Origin: Shewanella cutis
GTDB taxonomy: Bacteria; Pseudomonadota; Gammaproteobacteria; Enterobacterales; Shewanellaceae
Assembly (NCBI RefSeq): GCF_022410515.1
Contig: NZ_JACSDI010000001.1
Span: 248,001 to 312,000, forward strand
Length of the DNA stretch: 64,000 bases
Reading direction: 5' to 3'
The position numbers and the translations under genes were made by a program. The notes beneath the pieces were generated by a model, which made no database searches, had not been told where the DNA came from, and worked only from the letters and a program-made list of their open reading frames with translations. Numbering within the stretch: the stretch's first letter is position 1; every line of letters begins with the position of its first letter. Below are positions 8,901 to 18,587 of the stretch, in pieces.

Positions 8901-10392
8901 TTTTTACCCTTGACATTAGAAAGTTCCTGGCATTTGAAGAAGCTAGTAATGCAACAACAAAACCAATGAATGCAAAAAAGATAGTATACACTAAATTATG
9001 AAATTTGGTCATTAAATCTACAGAGATCAATGAAGCTAAGTAGCAAACCATTAAAGTTGGTAATGCAATACTTAATACATCTCTTAATAACCATATAATA
9101 TGCAAACCTTTAAACAATTTATGATGGACGTAGCTAACCCAAAAAAAGAACATAAATGCATTTAGGAGTAACCATACCCAAGCAGCACCGATACCACCAT
9201 AATTAGTTGCAGCAAAAAAAATCGATGGCATTAATATTACGAATATGAAAATGTTGCCCAAAAAATGATATTTTAAACTGCCTATCGCATATTGCAGATA
9301 AAATGGAAATGCGGCCAAGACAAGAAAACCATTTCCGATTGCGTAAAGTTGTAAGATTGGTGATGCTTTTTCAGCAATTAATATATCCCCTGTCCATGCG
9401 ATCAACAGGGGCTTTGCAGAAAAAACAAAAGTTGTAGTTACTGGTATTGCTATTACAGTTACGACTTGTGTTGCTTTTCGATAAATATCTAGCATTTTAT
9501 CTTTTTTATCTTCAGCATATAATTTTACCATTCGCGGCATTAACGCATTACTTATGGGCCCACTAGCAACCATAATCGCACTTGCAACTAGAACTGCAAG
9601 CGTGAAGTAGCCATATTCTGCTAATGGTAAGAGGCCAGACAGTAATAACTTATCTGTTTGAGTAACAAATACCCAAACAGAAGAAGTGAAAGCAATAGTC
9701 AAGGCAAAGCTAAGAATCGATCTTATGGGTTCAAACGACCAACCTATATCTTCAGTAAAATCTTTTCGGCATGGGATAATCTTGTCTGCTTTAAAAAATA
9801 AAATCATAAATTCTAAAATTGCTACTGCAAGTTGATGTACGAAAAACACATAAGCAGTAAAACTAAATATATACATACTTACGAAAACGCCAATAAACCT
9901 AATTGTTGCAATTATAGAGTTAAACGAACTAAGCCAGACAATGGACTCAGAACCAGTGATTACACCTCGATATAACCCCCCCATCCATCTAAAAGCTACA
10001 CTTATGGCCATAATTTGAACACAAATTTGTACAATATTATCGTCTAATTCATTAAAATTTAACCATTTAGTTGTAATTACATCAGAGAGATAAAATAAAC
10101 AAAGCCCACCAATTAAGGCAATTATAAGAAAAATGGCACTAAGTGCTCGATATAGCTGCTTAAATTTCAGCTTGGATAATATTCCACTTTGAAATCTCGA
10201 TGTTTCTCTAGCAATTGTCGGAGTTAAACCGAGATCCAATAGTGCAAACCAAGCTTGCAAAAGTGTGAAGAATCCAATTAATCCATATGCTTCAGCTCCC
10301 ATAAATTTGATGTACAACGGGAGAATAGCGATGCCAATGATTGTTACATAAACTTGACTAAAATAACTAGCTATTATATTTTGACGTAACAT
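8887..10392 (-). CDS. wzx: O-unit flippase Wzx (MOP/polysaccharide transporter family)
   Basis: A 501-residue protein with about 12-14 membrane segments, starting NIIASYFSQVYVTIIGIAIL with the GAEAYGLIGFF motif typical of the polysaccharide transporter family. Wzx flips undecaprenyl-PP-linked O-units to the periplasm, where Wzy and Wzz act. It is the only MOP-type transporter in the locus, and there is no ABC exporter (Wzm/Wzt), so the Wzy-dependent pathway is implied. The gene is AT-rich like its neighbours. Confidence 0.9.
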   Translation of the reverse strand: MLRQNIIASYFSQVYVTIIGIAILPLYIKFMGAEAYGLIGFFTLLQAWFALLDLGLTPTIARETSRFQSGILSKLKFKQLYRALSAIFLIIALIGGLCLFYLSDVITTKWLNFNELDDNIVQICVQIMAISVAFRWMGGLYRGVITGSESIVWLSSFNSIIATIRFIGVFVSMYIFSFTAYVFFVHQLAVAILEFMILFFKADKIIPCRKDFTEDIGWSFEPIRSILSFALTIAFTSSVWVFVTQTDKLLLSGLLPLAEYGYFTLAVLVASAIMVASGPISNALMPRMVKLYAEDKKDKMLDIYRKATQVVTVIAIPVTTTFVFSAKPLLIAWTGDILIAEKASPILQLYAIGNGFLVLAAFPFYLQYAIGSLKYHFLGNIFIFVILMPSIFFAATNYGGIGAAWVWLLLNAFMFFFWVSYVHHKLFKGLHIIWLLRDVLSIALPTLMVCYLASLISVDLMTKFHNLVYTIFFAFIGFVVALLASSNARNFLMSRVKNDLE

Positions 10393-10412
10393 TTTAGTAT
10401 CTTATTTTAAGA

Positions 10413-10841
10413 TTAAAATTTTTTTTGCAAGAAAAATGAATTTTCAGTTGAATCAATTATGATGTAATTTAATTTAAGATACATTGAGAGCGCCCCCTCA
10501 TTAGTCTTATATACCTCAAGTCTAATTGTTTTAAAACCATTGTCTCTGACTGTAGATTCCATATCGAGAATAAGTTTTTTGGCAAAACCTTTTCCTCTGT
10601 ATTCCGGGTTTACTGCTAGCATCGATAAGTAGGCCTGCAACTGTATCCGATCTGACATGTAGACAGCACACAAACCGATTAGAATTTCTTCGTCTAGTTC
10701 TACGAAAAGTACAGCTTTATCATTTAGCTTTCTAGCATATTCAGTTAAATCAACCTTTGAGCTCAATCGAGGTTGAAACTCATTATCTACTTTTTCTAAT
10801 AGCTCTTTAATTAAAGATGGATTAATTTCTATTTTGTTCAT
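10413..10841 (-). CDS. GNAT family N-acetyltransferase
   Basis: A 142-residue single-domain GNAT protein. The acetyl-CoA binding motif A is seen as LAVNPEYRGKGFAKKLI (RGKGFA matches R/Q-x-x-G-x-G/A), followed by EVYKTNEGALSMYLKLNY of motif B. Its start lies 20 bases inside the end of the short aminotransferase gene. With the aminotransferase and WbqC genes it is probably an N-acylation enzyme for an amino sugar of the O-unit. The substrate is not known. Confidence 0.85.
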   Translation of the reverse strand: MNKIEINPSLIKELLEKVDNEFQPRLSSKVDLTEYARKLNDKAVLFVELDEEILIGLCAVYMSDRIQLQAYLSMLAVNPEYRGKGFAKKLILDMESTVRDNGFKTIRLEVYKTNEGALSMYLKLNYIIIDSTENSFFLQKKF

Positions 10842-11772
10842 TTGAAAAGAATTCTTTTATTTTTTCACATATGTACACAACTTCACTTATTTTCGTGTCT
10901 TGGTGAACCGGTAGATTCAGAATCTCATTTGAAATTAAAAGTGAATTTGGGAATTCATTTTCTGTAATTTGCGGGATCAATCTGTAATACAGTGCGACTG
11001 TTGGCACATTTTTTTCCAGTAAGTAAAAATAAAGTTTCTCTCTTAACCCATTTTTTACTCTTATAGCAAATGTCTGCGGTATATCTGTACTTTCTAACTT
11101 AAAAAGCACATCAATGTTTTTATCAGTCGCAAGATGTTCTTCGTAAGCTAAATAATTACGGTGCCTTATAGTAGCTATTTTTTTGAAATCTGAACTTGAA
11201 AATTTTTCTAGTGCATCAAAATCTATTTTTTCATTTATGTCTAGAACAGGATTAGGTAATGAAGTATTGTTTATTTTTAACATTCCACCTGTCGAGGTAG
11301 CTAAATATTTATGTAATGAATAAAAGCTGTAATCACCGTAATCACCAATTTTACTGTTATCAGTGTTGATATAGAAAGCGTGGGCACAGTCTTCGACCAA
11401 AATAGCATTGAGTTTTTCACATGTGGTACGGATTGAGTCCATATCAACTCTAGAAAACCCAAAATAATGAATCACAAGCACAACATCAATATCATTACTC
11501 TTTAATTTATTATTAAAATCACTGATATCAACCTGTAAATTATCGGTAACTCTATAAAATACTACGTCAGCTCCATTTTTTATAACCGCATCAAAAACAC
11601 CAGAGCCTTCTTTCTCATTAATACCAATATACGCCGGTAGAAGTAAAGTTAATTTTTTATTCTTATAAACACTAAGCGCATCTAGCGTTTTGAACCAAGC
11701 GGTTCTGGCATTTTTTGTAAAAGAATATGAATATTTACAGTTAGACACATCTGAAGCTGACTTGGTGATCAT
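10822..11772 (-). CDS. DegT/DnrJ/EryC1-type aminotransferase, short form
   Basis: A 316-residue PLP enzyme of fold type I. The likely Schiff-base lysine is K155 in YSFYSLHKYLATSTGG, and the cofactor-stacking/acidic segment is LVEDCAHAF. Members of the family convert keto sugars to amino sugars with glutamate as donor. It is about 50 residues shorter than usual and begins at a position that lacks part of the N-terminal arm, so the true substrate may differ from classical sugar aminotransferases. It sits between wbqC and the GNAT gene, and the three may form one sub-pathway. Confidence 0.82.
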   Translation of the reverse strand: MITKSASDVSNCKYSYSFTKNARTAWFKTLDALSVYKNKKLTLLLPAYIGINEKEGSGVFDAVIKNGADVVFYRVTDNLQVDISDFNNKLKSNDIDVVLVIHYFGFSRVDMDSIRTTCEKLNAILVEDCAHAFYINTDNSKIGDYGDYSFYSLHKYLATSTGGMLKINNTSLPNPVLDINEKIDFDALEKFSSSDFKKIATIRHRNYLAYEEHLATDKNIDVLFKLESTDIPQTFAIRVKNGLREKLYFYLLEKNVPTVALYYRLIPQITENEFPNSLLISNEILNLPVHQDTKISEVVYICEKIKEFFSNEQNRN

Positions 11773-11778
11773 TTCAAA

Positions 11779-12501
11779 CTATTCCTCGATTAATTTTTTT
11801 AGTGAACCCTTAGATAACATTGCAATAATTTTTTCTGGGCTATTAAACATCATCACATCAACTATCGACAGGCCAGGTTCAAAAACATCATTAAACTGCT
11901 TGTATTCCTCAAGAGGTTGATTTACAAAAAACAGGTCAATGTTATTTTTTTTATATTTATTTACATTAAAAAAACTCTCTCCACCTGCAGCATTTATATA
12001 GCTATTAACACCTAGAGCCTTACAAATATTTAATGCCCATTCATCCGGACCCTTGGGCTCTTCAATATCTAAATTCATTTCAGAAAAAACTTTAAAGGTT
12101 CTTTTTAGGCCGAGATATTCACAGACTTTTTCAAGTGCAACTTTATTCAGAGTTACAATACTTTTAGAATCAGTTTTCAATACATCAGTTACCAGTTCAA
12201 CTACTTTATTGTAGAATGGGGCTCTTTTTTTATATATCTCTAACTGTGATAAAATTTTTCCTCGCCAATCACTACTATCATCAATAGTCATATCTTTAAT
12301 ATTTGTACTTAAATCTGATTTATTAAGCGGGACCTTGATGTAAACACTACCACCCGTTAATTTTCCAATTCTATTTCTTTCTATCCACCCTTTTCTCATA
12401 AACTGAGGTGTATCAAAAATAATGAATGAATCAGATTGCATTATTAAACTAAAGTAACCGATATAGGGAAAAAAATAAGGCTGCATTATTGCAATTTTCA
12501 T
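11779..12501 (-). CDS. WbqC family protein
   Basis: A 240-residue protein starting [20 protein letters not shown], the diagnostic WbqC N-terminus. It also has FDTPQFMRKGWIERNRI and YINAAGGESF. WbqC-family proteins are found in O-antigen and other glycan loci, often next to amino-sugar genes; the biochemical activity is not firmly established. The chosen ATG at 12501 overlaps the aminotransferase stop by one base (TGATG). A longer reading frame exists upstream, but the family start and AGAG upstream favour 12501. Confidence 0.88.
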   Translation of the reverse strand: MKIAIMQPYFFPYIGYFSLIMQSDSFIIFDTPQFMRKGWIERNRIGKLTGGSVYIKVPLNKSDLSTNIKDMTIDDSSDWRGKILSQLEIYKKRAPFYNKVVELVTDVLKTDSKSIVTLNKVALEKVCEYLGLKRTFKVFSEMNLDIEEPKGPDEWALNICKALGVNSYINAAGGESFFNVNKYKKNNIDLFFVNQPLEEYKQFNDVFEPGLSIVDVMMFNSPEKIIAMLSKGSLKKLIEE

Positions 12502-13577
12502 CAGTAGATCTCTTTGATAGTTGCTGTTATTTTTAGTACGTCTTCTTTTGTCATGTACATATGTAGTGGTAGGCACAGTGCATTTTCAGCAATATAATTA
12601 CTCACAGGGCAGTTAAAGCTTTTCACTCGAAGATAAGCTTTATCCAATGAAGGATAAAAATATCTACGGAACTGAATATTATTTGCTTTCAATTGCTCTC
12701 CAATTTTTAACCTTTCAACTTCGGTTGAAGGTAAAATTGGCATATATGCTCCGTTATAATTTGAATCTCTATGCCAAAATGGTAGTTCAATGACATTACT
12801 TAATTCTTTTCTGTAAATTTCAAAAAGATTTGAACGGTGGCAAATAATGTCATCGATACTTTCTAGCAAACATAAACCTACAGCGGCTTGATACTCATTT
12901 AGTTTGGCATTTATTCCTGGAGAACCAAGTGTACCATCATTTTGAATACCAAAATTTATCAGACTTTTTGCTTCATCAAAGTGATTTCTATCTTTGAAAA
13001 TAACAGCTCCACCTTCAACAGTATGAAATACTTTTGTCGCATGAAAACTTAAAGTACTTGCATCACCAAAACTTAGAACAGACTTATTTCCAACTTTTAT
13101 TCCAAATGCATGTGCAGCATCATACATTATTTTTTTACTATATTTTTTTGCAATTTCATCAATTTTTTGCACGTCACACGGATTACCATATACATGTGTA
13201 GCCAGTAAAGAGTCATAAGAATCATTCGATTTCCAATTCTTTTCTAGCTCCTCAGGGCAAATATTGAGCGATGACCTTTCAATGTCGCTGTACGCAAGAT
13301 CTATTCCTTGCCAAAGGAGCGAAGAAGACGTTGCTACGAATGAAAATGGCGTTGTAATCGTTTGTTTGACATTTAATACTTTGGCAGCTAATTGAATGGC
13401 CAACGTTCCATTACTTACCAGAAGCAGATTACTTACACCTAAATACTCTTCCAGCTTTTCTGTTAGTTCATTATGTAGTGGACCAAAATTTGTGTACCAA
13501 CCAGTATCGTGAACGCGCTCTAGGTAGCTATTCAATTTTTGTAAGTTTGGCGCAATTGGCTTATTTAACAAAATCAT
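12501..13577 (-). CDS. Nucleotide-sugar aminotransferase, DegT family (VioA-like)
   Basis: A 358-residue PLP-dependent enzyme. The active-site lysine is K182 in [15 protein letters not shown], and D153 in YDAAHAFG contacts the pyridine nitrogen. The pattern [26 protein letters not shown] and [14 protein letters not shown] resembles VioA, which makes dTDP-4-amino-4,6-dideoxy-D-glucose from the 4-keto product of RmlB. FdtB/QdtB-type 3-amino specificity is an alternative, but no 3,4-ketoisomerase gene is visible. Its ATG overlaps the rmlA stop by 4 bases, which ties it to the dTDP-sugar pathway. Confidence 0.87.
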   Translation of the reverse strand: MILLNKPIAPNLQKLNSYLERVHDTGWYTNFGPLHNELTEKLEEYLGVSNLLLVSNGTLAIQLAAKVLNVKQTITTPFSFVATSSSLLWQGIDLAYSDIERSSLNICPEELEKNWKSNDSYDSLLATHVYGNPCDVQKIDEIAKKYSKKIMYDAAHAFGIKVGNKSVLSFGDASTLSFHATKVFHTVEGGAVIFKDRNHFDEAKSLINFGIQNDGTLGSPGINAKLNEYQAAVGLCLLESIDDIICHRSNLFEIYRKELSNVIELPFWHRDSNYNGAYMPILPSTEVERLKIGEQLKANNIQFRRYFYPSLDKAYLRVKSFNCPVSNYIAENALCLPLHMYMTKEDVLKITATIKEIY

Positions 13578-14488
13578 TTTTTAATCTCGGCTAAACCTAA
13601 TAAATATTGTCCATAACTATTCTTGGACATTTCATTTGCAACTTTAAGTATTTGCTCATTACTTAGCCATTTATTGCGCCATGCAATTTCCTCTAAGCAT
13701 GCGATCTTATAACCTTGCCGTTTTTCAATGGTTTCGACAAATGATGCTGCTTCAAGCAAACTTTCATAGGTACCAGTATCTAACCAAGCGAAACCACGAC
13801 CGAGTAACTCAACATTTAATTCCCCCATTTCAAGATAGGCTTGATTAATACTAGTGATTTCTAACTCACCACGTTCTGAAGGTTTAACATTTTTAGCGAT
13901 ATTAACAACTCGGTTATCGTAAAAATACAGTCCTGTAACCGCAAAATTAGATTTAGGTTTTAGGGGTTTTTCTTCAATCGAAATAGCTTTTAGATCTTGA
14001 TCGAATTCCACGACTCCAAAACGCTCAGGATCTTTAACTTGATAACCAAATACAGATGCACCGGTTGGTCTTGCGGCGGCTTTTTTAAGTATTGGTGAAA
14101 AACCTTGGCCCCAAAAGATATTATCTCCAAGAGCTAAACACACATTATCATTGCCAATAAACTCTTCACCAATAATAAAGGCTTGCGCTAAACCATCTGG
14201 CGTTGCTTGAACAGCATATTGCAGACTGATACCAAACTCACTACCGTCACCAAGTAGGCGTTGAAAAGAAGATTGATCCTCAGGTGTAGTAATAATCAGA
14301 ATATCTCGGATACCAGCCAACATAAGCACAGAAATAGGGTAGTAAATCATTGGCTTGTCGTAGACAGGCAATAATTGCTTAGATACGCCTTTAGTAATGG
14401 GATATAAACGAGTGCCAGAGCCTCCTGCGAGGATAATACCCTTGGTATTGTGAGTTTTAAGTGTTGAGTTTTGAGTGTTTAATTCCAT
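13574..14488 (-). CDS. rmlA: Glucose-1-phosphate thymidylyltransferase RmlA with an atypical N-terminal extension
   Basis: A 304-residue enzyme making dTDP-glucose from dTTP and glucose-1-phosphate. The nucleotidyl-transfer motif is [11 protein letters not shown] (residues 22-32), followed by [15 protein letters not shown]. Normal RmlA begins MKGIILAGG. Here KGIILAGG starts at residue 16, preceded by a leader that reads [15 protein letters not shown] and is encoded by a 7-base tandem repeat. The ATG lies 3 bases after the stop of the neighbouring four-helix-bundle pseudogene. The native start codon seems to have been replaced when that element arrived. The upstream binding site (AGAAG) is weak. 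Confidence 0.95.
   Translation of the reverse strand: MELNTQNSTLKTHNTKGIILAGGSGTRLYPITKGVSKQLLPVYDKPMIYYPISVLMLAGIRDILIITTPEDQSSFQRLLGDGSEFGISLQYAVQATPDGLAQAFIIGEEFIGNDNVCLALGDNIFWGQGFSPILKKAAARPTGASVFGYQVKDPERFGVVEFDQDLKAISIEEKPLKPKSNFAVTGLYFYDNRVVNIAKNVKPSERGELEITSINQAYLEMGELNVELLGRGFAWLDTGTYESLLEAASFVETIEKRQGYKIACLEEIAWRNKWLSNEQILKVANEMSKNSYGQYLLGLAEIKK
14451..14478 (-). repeat. Heptamer tandem repeat inside the rmlA start region
   Basis: On the coding strand four 7-base units follow one another: ACACTCA, AAACTCA, ACACTTA, AAACTCA. They lie within codons 4-13 of rmlA. Seven is not a multiple of three, so gain or loss of one unit would shift the rmlA frame. The units are imperfect, which lowers the slippage rate expected. 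The array is the left flank of the four-helix-bundle pseudogene element. Confidence 0.8.
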
Positions 14489-14491
14489 TTT

Positions 14492-14857
14492 TTACTTCTT
14501 TTGATTCTGCTGTGCAGTTTTCACAATGCTTGTAAGAATTTTAATTAGCTCTTCACTCTGAACTAATAGACTTTTAATGTGTTCATCTTGTGAGTTTAGA
14601 TAGTCCGTTGCACATAGAAGACGCAACCAATAGTAAGTTTCTCTTGACTCTTTACTGGCAATAGCCATTTTTGCAATAAAATCAGTGTGGCTTTGAGCAG
14701 CTTGAGCTTAATTGATATTAGTGCCAATTGATGTACCACTTCGCAACAATTGCTTAGAAAGCACAAGTTCCCTATGCGTGTTTACTAAATCCTGCTGTAA
14801 TTTAACAATGCGAATGGCGAACAGAAAAGCTTTGTCGAGTATATTATTTTCACTCAT
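14492..14857 (-). pseudogene. Four-helix-bundle protein (S23/IVP-like) gene broken by an in-frame TAA
   Basis: Reading from the ATG at 14857, 122 codons run in one frame to the TAA at 14492, with a single ochre stop at codon 50 (14708-14710). Before the stop the protein reads LLRSGTSIGTNIN, and after it AQAAQSHTDFIAKMAIA. In the family the missing residue is normally glutamate (NINEAQAAQS), so one G-to-T change (GAA to TAA) explains the stop. The rest continues KESRETYYWLRLL, typical of the family. No frameshift is present, so decay is recent. The function of such proteins is unknown; relatives lie in 23S rRNA intervening sequences, and Avd of diversity-generating retroelements shares the fold. 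Confidence 0.9.
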
Positions 14858-14879
14858 TTTTCGCGCCTATTATTAATCA

Positions 14880-14942
14880 GTGTTGAGTGCTTAGTGATGC
14901 ATTCACAATTCACACTAATCACTCACTATTCACAACTCACCA
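14880..14942 (-). repeat. Heptamer-like array between rmlB stop and the four-helix-bundle pseudogene
   Basis: On the minus strand this stretch reads as a run of seven-base words built on GTGANTN (GTGAGTT, GTGAATA, GTGAGTG, GTGAATT, GTGAATG), with a short run of ACTCAAC words closer to the pseudogene. It begins directly after the rmlB stop codon. Words similar to those in the array at 14451-14478 occur in both orientations, so the two flanks could partly pair in RNA. No open frame or promoter is evident. Confidence 0.7.
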
Positions 14943-16025
14943 CTATAGTTCGCCTAAGCGCTCACGCTGATAAGTACCATCTTGAACATGCTTGCACCAT
15001 TCTTGGTTAGCTAAATACCACTCGACGGTTTTGCGTAGACCCGTTTCAAAAGTCTCTTGTGGCTGCCAATCAAGCTCTGCACTCATTTTGCTTGCATCAA
15101 TGGCATAACGGCGATCATGGCCAGGTCTATCAGCGACATATGTAATTTGCTCAGCATAAGGTGTGTTTTGGGGCACTAATGAATCTAAGATGCTGCAAAT
15201 AGTTTGTACTACTTCTAAGTTCCGCTTTTCGTTATGGCCACCTATATTGTAAGTTTCACCAACCTTACCTTCGGTAACGACTTTGTATAACGCTCTAGCA
15301 TGGTCTTCGACATATAACCAATCACGGATTTGATCGCCTTTACCGTAAATGGGCAATGGCTTGCCTTCAAGTGCATTAAGGATTACCAGAGGAATTAACT
15401 TTTCTGGAAAATGATAAGGGCCATAGTTATTGGAACAATTAGTCACAATGGTCGGTAAACCATAGGTACGTAACCATGCTCGTACTAGGTGATCGCTCGA
15501 CGCTTTAGAGGCTGAATAAGGGCTGCTAGGCGCGTAAGGTGTACTTTCGGTGAATAAAGGCGGTTTTTGCTTTAAAGTTTTGCCTTCTTGCTCATCTGGA
15601 TGTGGTAAATCACCATACACTTCATCAGTTGAAATATGATGAAAACGAAAAGCTGATTTCCGCTCAGCATTAAGTTGTACCCAGTAATGGCGAGCAGCTT
15701 CGAGCAAAGTATAAGTACCAACGATATTAGTTTGAATAAAATCAGCTGGGCCAGTGATAGAACGGTCAACATGTGACTCTGCAGCTAGGTGCATAACAGC
15801 ATCCGGTTGATGCAGTGAAAACACTCGTTCAAGCTCAGTACGATCACAAATATCTACTTTTTCGAACGCGTAGCGAGCATTATTCGCAACCCTAGTAAGT
15901 GATTCTAAGTTGCCTGCATAGGTAAGTTTGTCAATATTAACCACACTGTCTTGGGTATTCCCAATGATATAGCGTACGACTGCAGAACCAATAAAGCCCG
16001 CCCCACCAGTTACTAGAATTTTCAT
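14943..16025 (-). CDS. rmlB: dTDP-glucose 4,6-dehydratase RmlB
   Basis: A 360-residue short-chain dehydrogenase making dTDP-4-keto-6-deoxyglucose. It starts [20 protein letters not shown] with the NAD-binding GGAGFIGS, has the catalytic [14 protein letters not shown] and the YxxxK motif in [12 protein letters not shown], and ends with the GHDRRYAID segment of true RmlB. I chose the ATG at 16025, two bases after the wbpP stop, because it gives the family start; an ATG at 16052 inside wbpP would add nine residues. rmlC and rmlD are absent, so the product probably feeds the VioA-like aminotransferase rather than rhamnose synthesis. Confidence 0.96.
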   Translation of the reverse strand: MKILVTGGAGFIGSAVVRYIIGNTQDSVVNIDKLTYAGNLESLTRVANNARYAFEKVDICDRTELERVFSLHQPDAVMHLAAESHVDRSITGPADFIQTNIVGTYTLLEAARHYWVQLNAERKSAFRFHHISTDEVYGDLPHPDEQEGKTLKQKPPLFTESTPYAPSSPYSASKASSDHLVRAWLRTYGLPTIVTNCSNNYGPYHFPEKLIPLVILNALEGKPLPIYGKGDQIRDWLYVEDHARALYKVVTEGKVGETYNIGGHNEKRNLEVVQTICSILDSLVPQNTPYAEQITYVADRPGHDRRYAIDASKMSAELDWQPQETFETGLRKTVEWYLANQEWCKHVQDGTYQRERLGEL

Positions 16026-16027
16026 AA

Positions 16028-17050
16028 TTATGCCAAAAACTCCTTGTACCACGGCATCGCTTCTGAGATACCATCAAGTATCTTATGTGTATATTGATAT
16101 CCGAGCTTCGTCACAGCTTTATTAACATCAGCTTGTGAATGCCTCACATCTCCAGTTCTAAAATCGCGATATATTGGGTCATGCTTAACATTAATGCCAT
16201 TCGCATTTAATGAATCCTTTATAGCAAAGTAAAGATCATTCAAGGTTGTTCTATCACCAACCGCAACATTATAAACTTCATTTTTTGCTTCTCGTGTTGC
16301 AGTCGCAGCTAAAATGTTCATTTGTACAACGTTATCGATATAACAAAAATCTCGGCTCGTTTCGCCATCCCCATTAATAAAAACTTCTTCCCCTTTAATC
16401 ATAGAAGATGTCCACTTAGGAATAACGGCAGCATAGGCACCATTAGGATCTTGACGACGACCAAACACATTAAAATATCTTAGCCCTATTGTTTCAAATC
16501 CATAGGTACGAGCATATACCCCTGCATAGAGCTCATTTACATATTTCGTTACAGCATAAGGTGAAAGAGGATTGCCAATATTCTGTTCAACTTTGGGTAA
16601 TGCAGGATGATCACCATATGTTGAACTGGAAGCTGCATAAGTAAAACTTTTTACCCTAGCCTCTTTTGCAGCTTGAAGCATGTTAAGAAAGCCAGTGATA
16701 TTTGCAGCATTAGTGGTAATAGGATCGGCTATTGAGCGTGGTACAGATCCCAGCGCAGCTTGATGAAGCACATAATCAACGCCATTTACTGCAGCTTCAC
16801 AAATAGCATAATCACGAATATCTCCATTGATGAAGCCAAAACGCATCCATTGTTCTGATGTCACAACAGATTGCACCTCGTCGAGATTGTGTTGATGTCC
16901 AGTTGCAAAGTTATCCAATCCAATCACAGTTTGATTTAATTTAAGTAATTGTTCTAATAAATTTGAACCAATAAAACCTGCAACACCTGTTATTAGCCAA
17001 GTTTTAGGAGAATTTAGCAGGTCTTGTTTAATTTGTTCGTAACGTGTCAT
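16028..17050 (-). CDS. wbpP: UDP-N-acetylglucosamine 4-epimerase WbpP (TviC-like)
   Basis: A 340-residue epimerase closely resembling P. aeruginosa WbpP throughout: [89 protein letters not shown]. It interconverts UDP-GlcNAc/UDP-GalNAc or their uronic acids, and with WbpO supplies UDP-GalNAcA. The start at 17050 matches the family; a longer frame to 17071 has no support. It lies 85 bases downstream of wbpO. Confidence 0.93.
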   Translation of the reverse strand: MTRYEQIKQDLLNSPKTWLITGVAGFIGSNLLEQLLKLNQTVIGLDNFATGHQHNLDEVQSVVTSEQWMRFGFINGDIRDYAICEAAVNGVDYVLHQAALGSVPRSIADPITTNAANITGFLNMLQAAKEARVKSFTYAASSSTYGDHPALPKVEQNIGNPLSPYAVTKYVNELYAGVYARTYGFETIGLRYFNVFGRRQDPNGAYAAVIPKWTSSMIKGEEVFINGDGETSRDFCYIDNVVQMNILAATATREAKNEVYNVAVGDRTTLNDLYFAIKDSLNANGINVKHDPIYRDFRTGDVRHSQADVNKAVTKLGYQYTHKILDGISEAMPWYKEFLA

Positions 17051-17135
17051 GTGAAATCCAATCAGAAGCAAGATTAGGCTTTAAGATCAAGGTTTAGAGT
17101 ATTTCAAATACAATCAGCACCTTCATTTTAACTAA

Positions 17136-18416
17136 CTATAAACGCATATCTACGCTTTCTTTATTTAGAACGTACTTAAGGTCATATAACACATGCTCTG
17201 ATTTACCTAATGCACGTATAGCCTCTGGACCCATTAAACGAAACTCGTTATGGGAAACAGCTATAATAATCGCATCATAATGGTTCACTTTAGGTTGACC
17301 GCACAAAGTTAATCCATATTCTTGTTCTGCTTCATGGCTTTCACACCAAGGGTCAACAATATCCACATTGATATTGTATTCCTTGAGCTCATGGACAATA
17401 TCTACTACTTTTGTGTTGCGTAGATCCGGGCAGTTCTCTTTAAAGGTCAAGCCCATCACAAGAACGTTTGCCCCTTCAACGTGAATACGCTTTTTGAGCA
17501 TTTTCTTCACCAGTTGAGACACCACATACTGGCCCATACCGTCGTTAAGGCGGCGACCGGCCAAGATCATCTCAGGGTGATAACCCACACTTTGCGCTTT
17601 ATGAGTTAAATAGTAAGGATCTACACCGATGCAATGACCGCCAACCAAGCCGGGGCGAAATGGCAAAAAGTTCCACTTAGTGCCAGCTGCCTCAAGCACT
17701 TCAAGCGTATCAATACCAAGCTTATTAAAGATGATAGATAGCTCATTAATCAGCGCAATATTGACATCTCGCTGAGTGTTTTCAATCACTTTGGCTGCTT
17801 CGGCCACCTTGATGCTTGATGCCTTATGGGTACCGGCAACAATAATAGATTTGTATAACTGATCAACATATTCAGCTACTTCAGGCGAGGATCCACTAGT
17901 CACTTTTAAAATATTAGTGACACGGTGCTCTTTATCACCCGGATTTATGCGCTCTGGCGAGTAACCCGCGAAAAAGTCCTGATTAAACTTAAGGCCTGAC
18001 ACCTGCTCTACAACAGGGATACATTCTTCTTCAGTCGCACCTGGGTAAACGGTAGATTCATAGATGATTACATCGCCGTGTTTGATGACTTTACCTAAGG
18101 TTTCTGAAGCTTTGATCAAGGGTGTTAAATCAGGCTGTTTATGCTCATCAATCGGCGTTGGAACAGTAACAATAAAGACATCACATTCTTTGAGCGCTTC
18201 TAGTGATGTTGTATAAACTAGTTCTTTTGCTTCTGCTAACTCAGTATCAGAACACTCTAACGTACTATCATGGCCAGTACTGAGTTCATCTATACGGGAT
18301 TGGTTTATATCAAAGCCAATTGTACGTCGCTGCTTACCAAACTCAACCGCTAATGGCAAACCTACATACCCTAAACCAATTATACCCACTTTGGCATTTG
18401 CTAGCTCAAACTTCAT
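17136..18416 (-). CDS. wbpO: UDP-N-acetylhexosamine 6-dehydrogenase WbpO (TviB-like)
   Basis: A 426-residue nucleotide-sugar dehydrogenase. The N-terminal NAD domain has [18 protein letters not shown]. The catalytic cysteine is in [17 protein letters not shown], and the C-terminal UDP-sugar domain has [15 protein letters not shown]. The protein matches the WbpO/TviB group, which oxidises UDP-GlcNAc or UDP-GalNAc to the uronic acid. It is followed by wbpP, as in Vi antigen and P. aeruginosa O6 loci. AAGGAAG lies 5 bases before the ATG. Confidence 0.94.
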   Translation of the reverse strand: MKFELANAKVGIIGLGYVGLPLAVEFGKQRRTIGFDINQSRIDELSTGHDSTLECSDTELAEAKELVYTTSLEALKECDVFIVTVPTPIDEHKQPDLTPLIKASETLGKVIKHGDVIIYESTVYPGATEEECIPVVEQVSGLKFNQDFFAGYSPERINPGDKEHRVTNILKVTSGSSPEVAEYVDQLYKSIIVAGTHKASSIKVAEAAKVIENTQRDVNIALINELSIIFNKLGIDTLEVLEAAGTKWNFLPFRPGLVGGHCIGVDPYYLTHKAQSVGYHPEMILAGRRLNDGMGQYVVSQLVKKMLKKRIHVEGANVLVMGLTFKENCPDLRNTKVVDIVHELKEYNINVDIVDPWCESHEAEQEYGLTLCGQPKVNHYDAIIIAVSHNEFRLMGPEAIRALGKSEHVLYDLKYVLNKESVDMRL

Positions 18417-18587
18417 TAGAAACTTCCTTTATAAAAATAGAAATTTGTCATATTTACATCTCAGCCATCCAAACTAAGCTGAGACACTTTCTATCCATTT
18501 TGAGACAGCTACATCTTTGCCATCTCACATAAACCCTAGGTTTTACTGCTTTTCGTTAAACTGTCCCAATAGGCAGTTCCGAGAATC

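Noticed and set aside
14708..14710. In-frame stop in the four-helix-bundle gene as a recoding site
   Set aside because: It is TAA in place of a conserved glutamate, not TGA, and no frameshift or structure supports recoding. A nonsense mutation is the simple explanation, with sequencing error as the other possibility.
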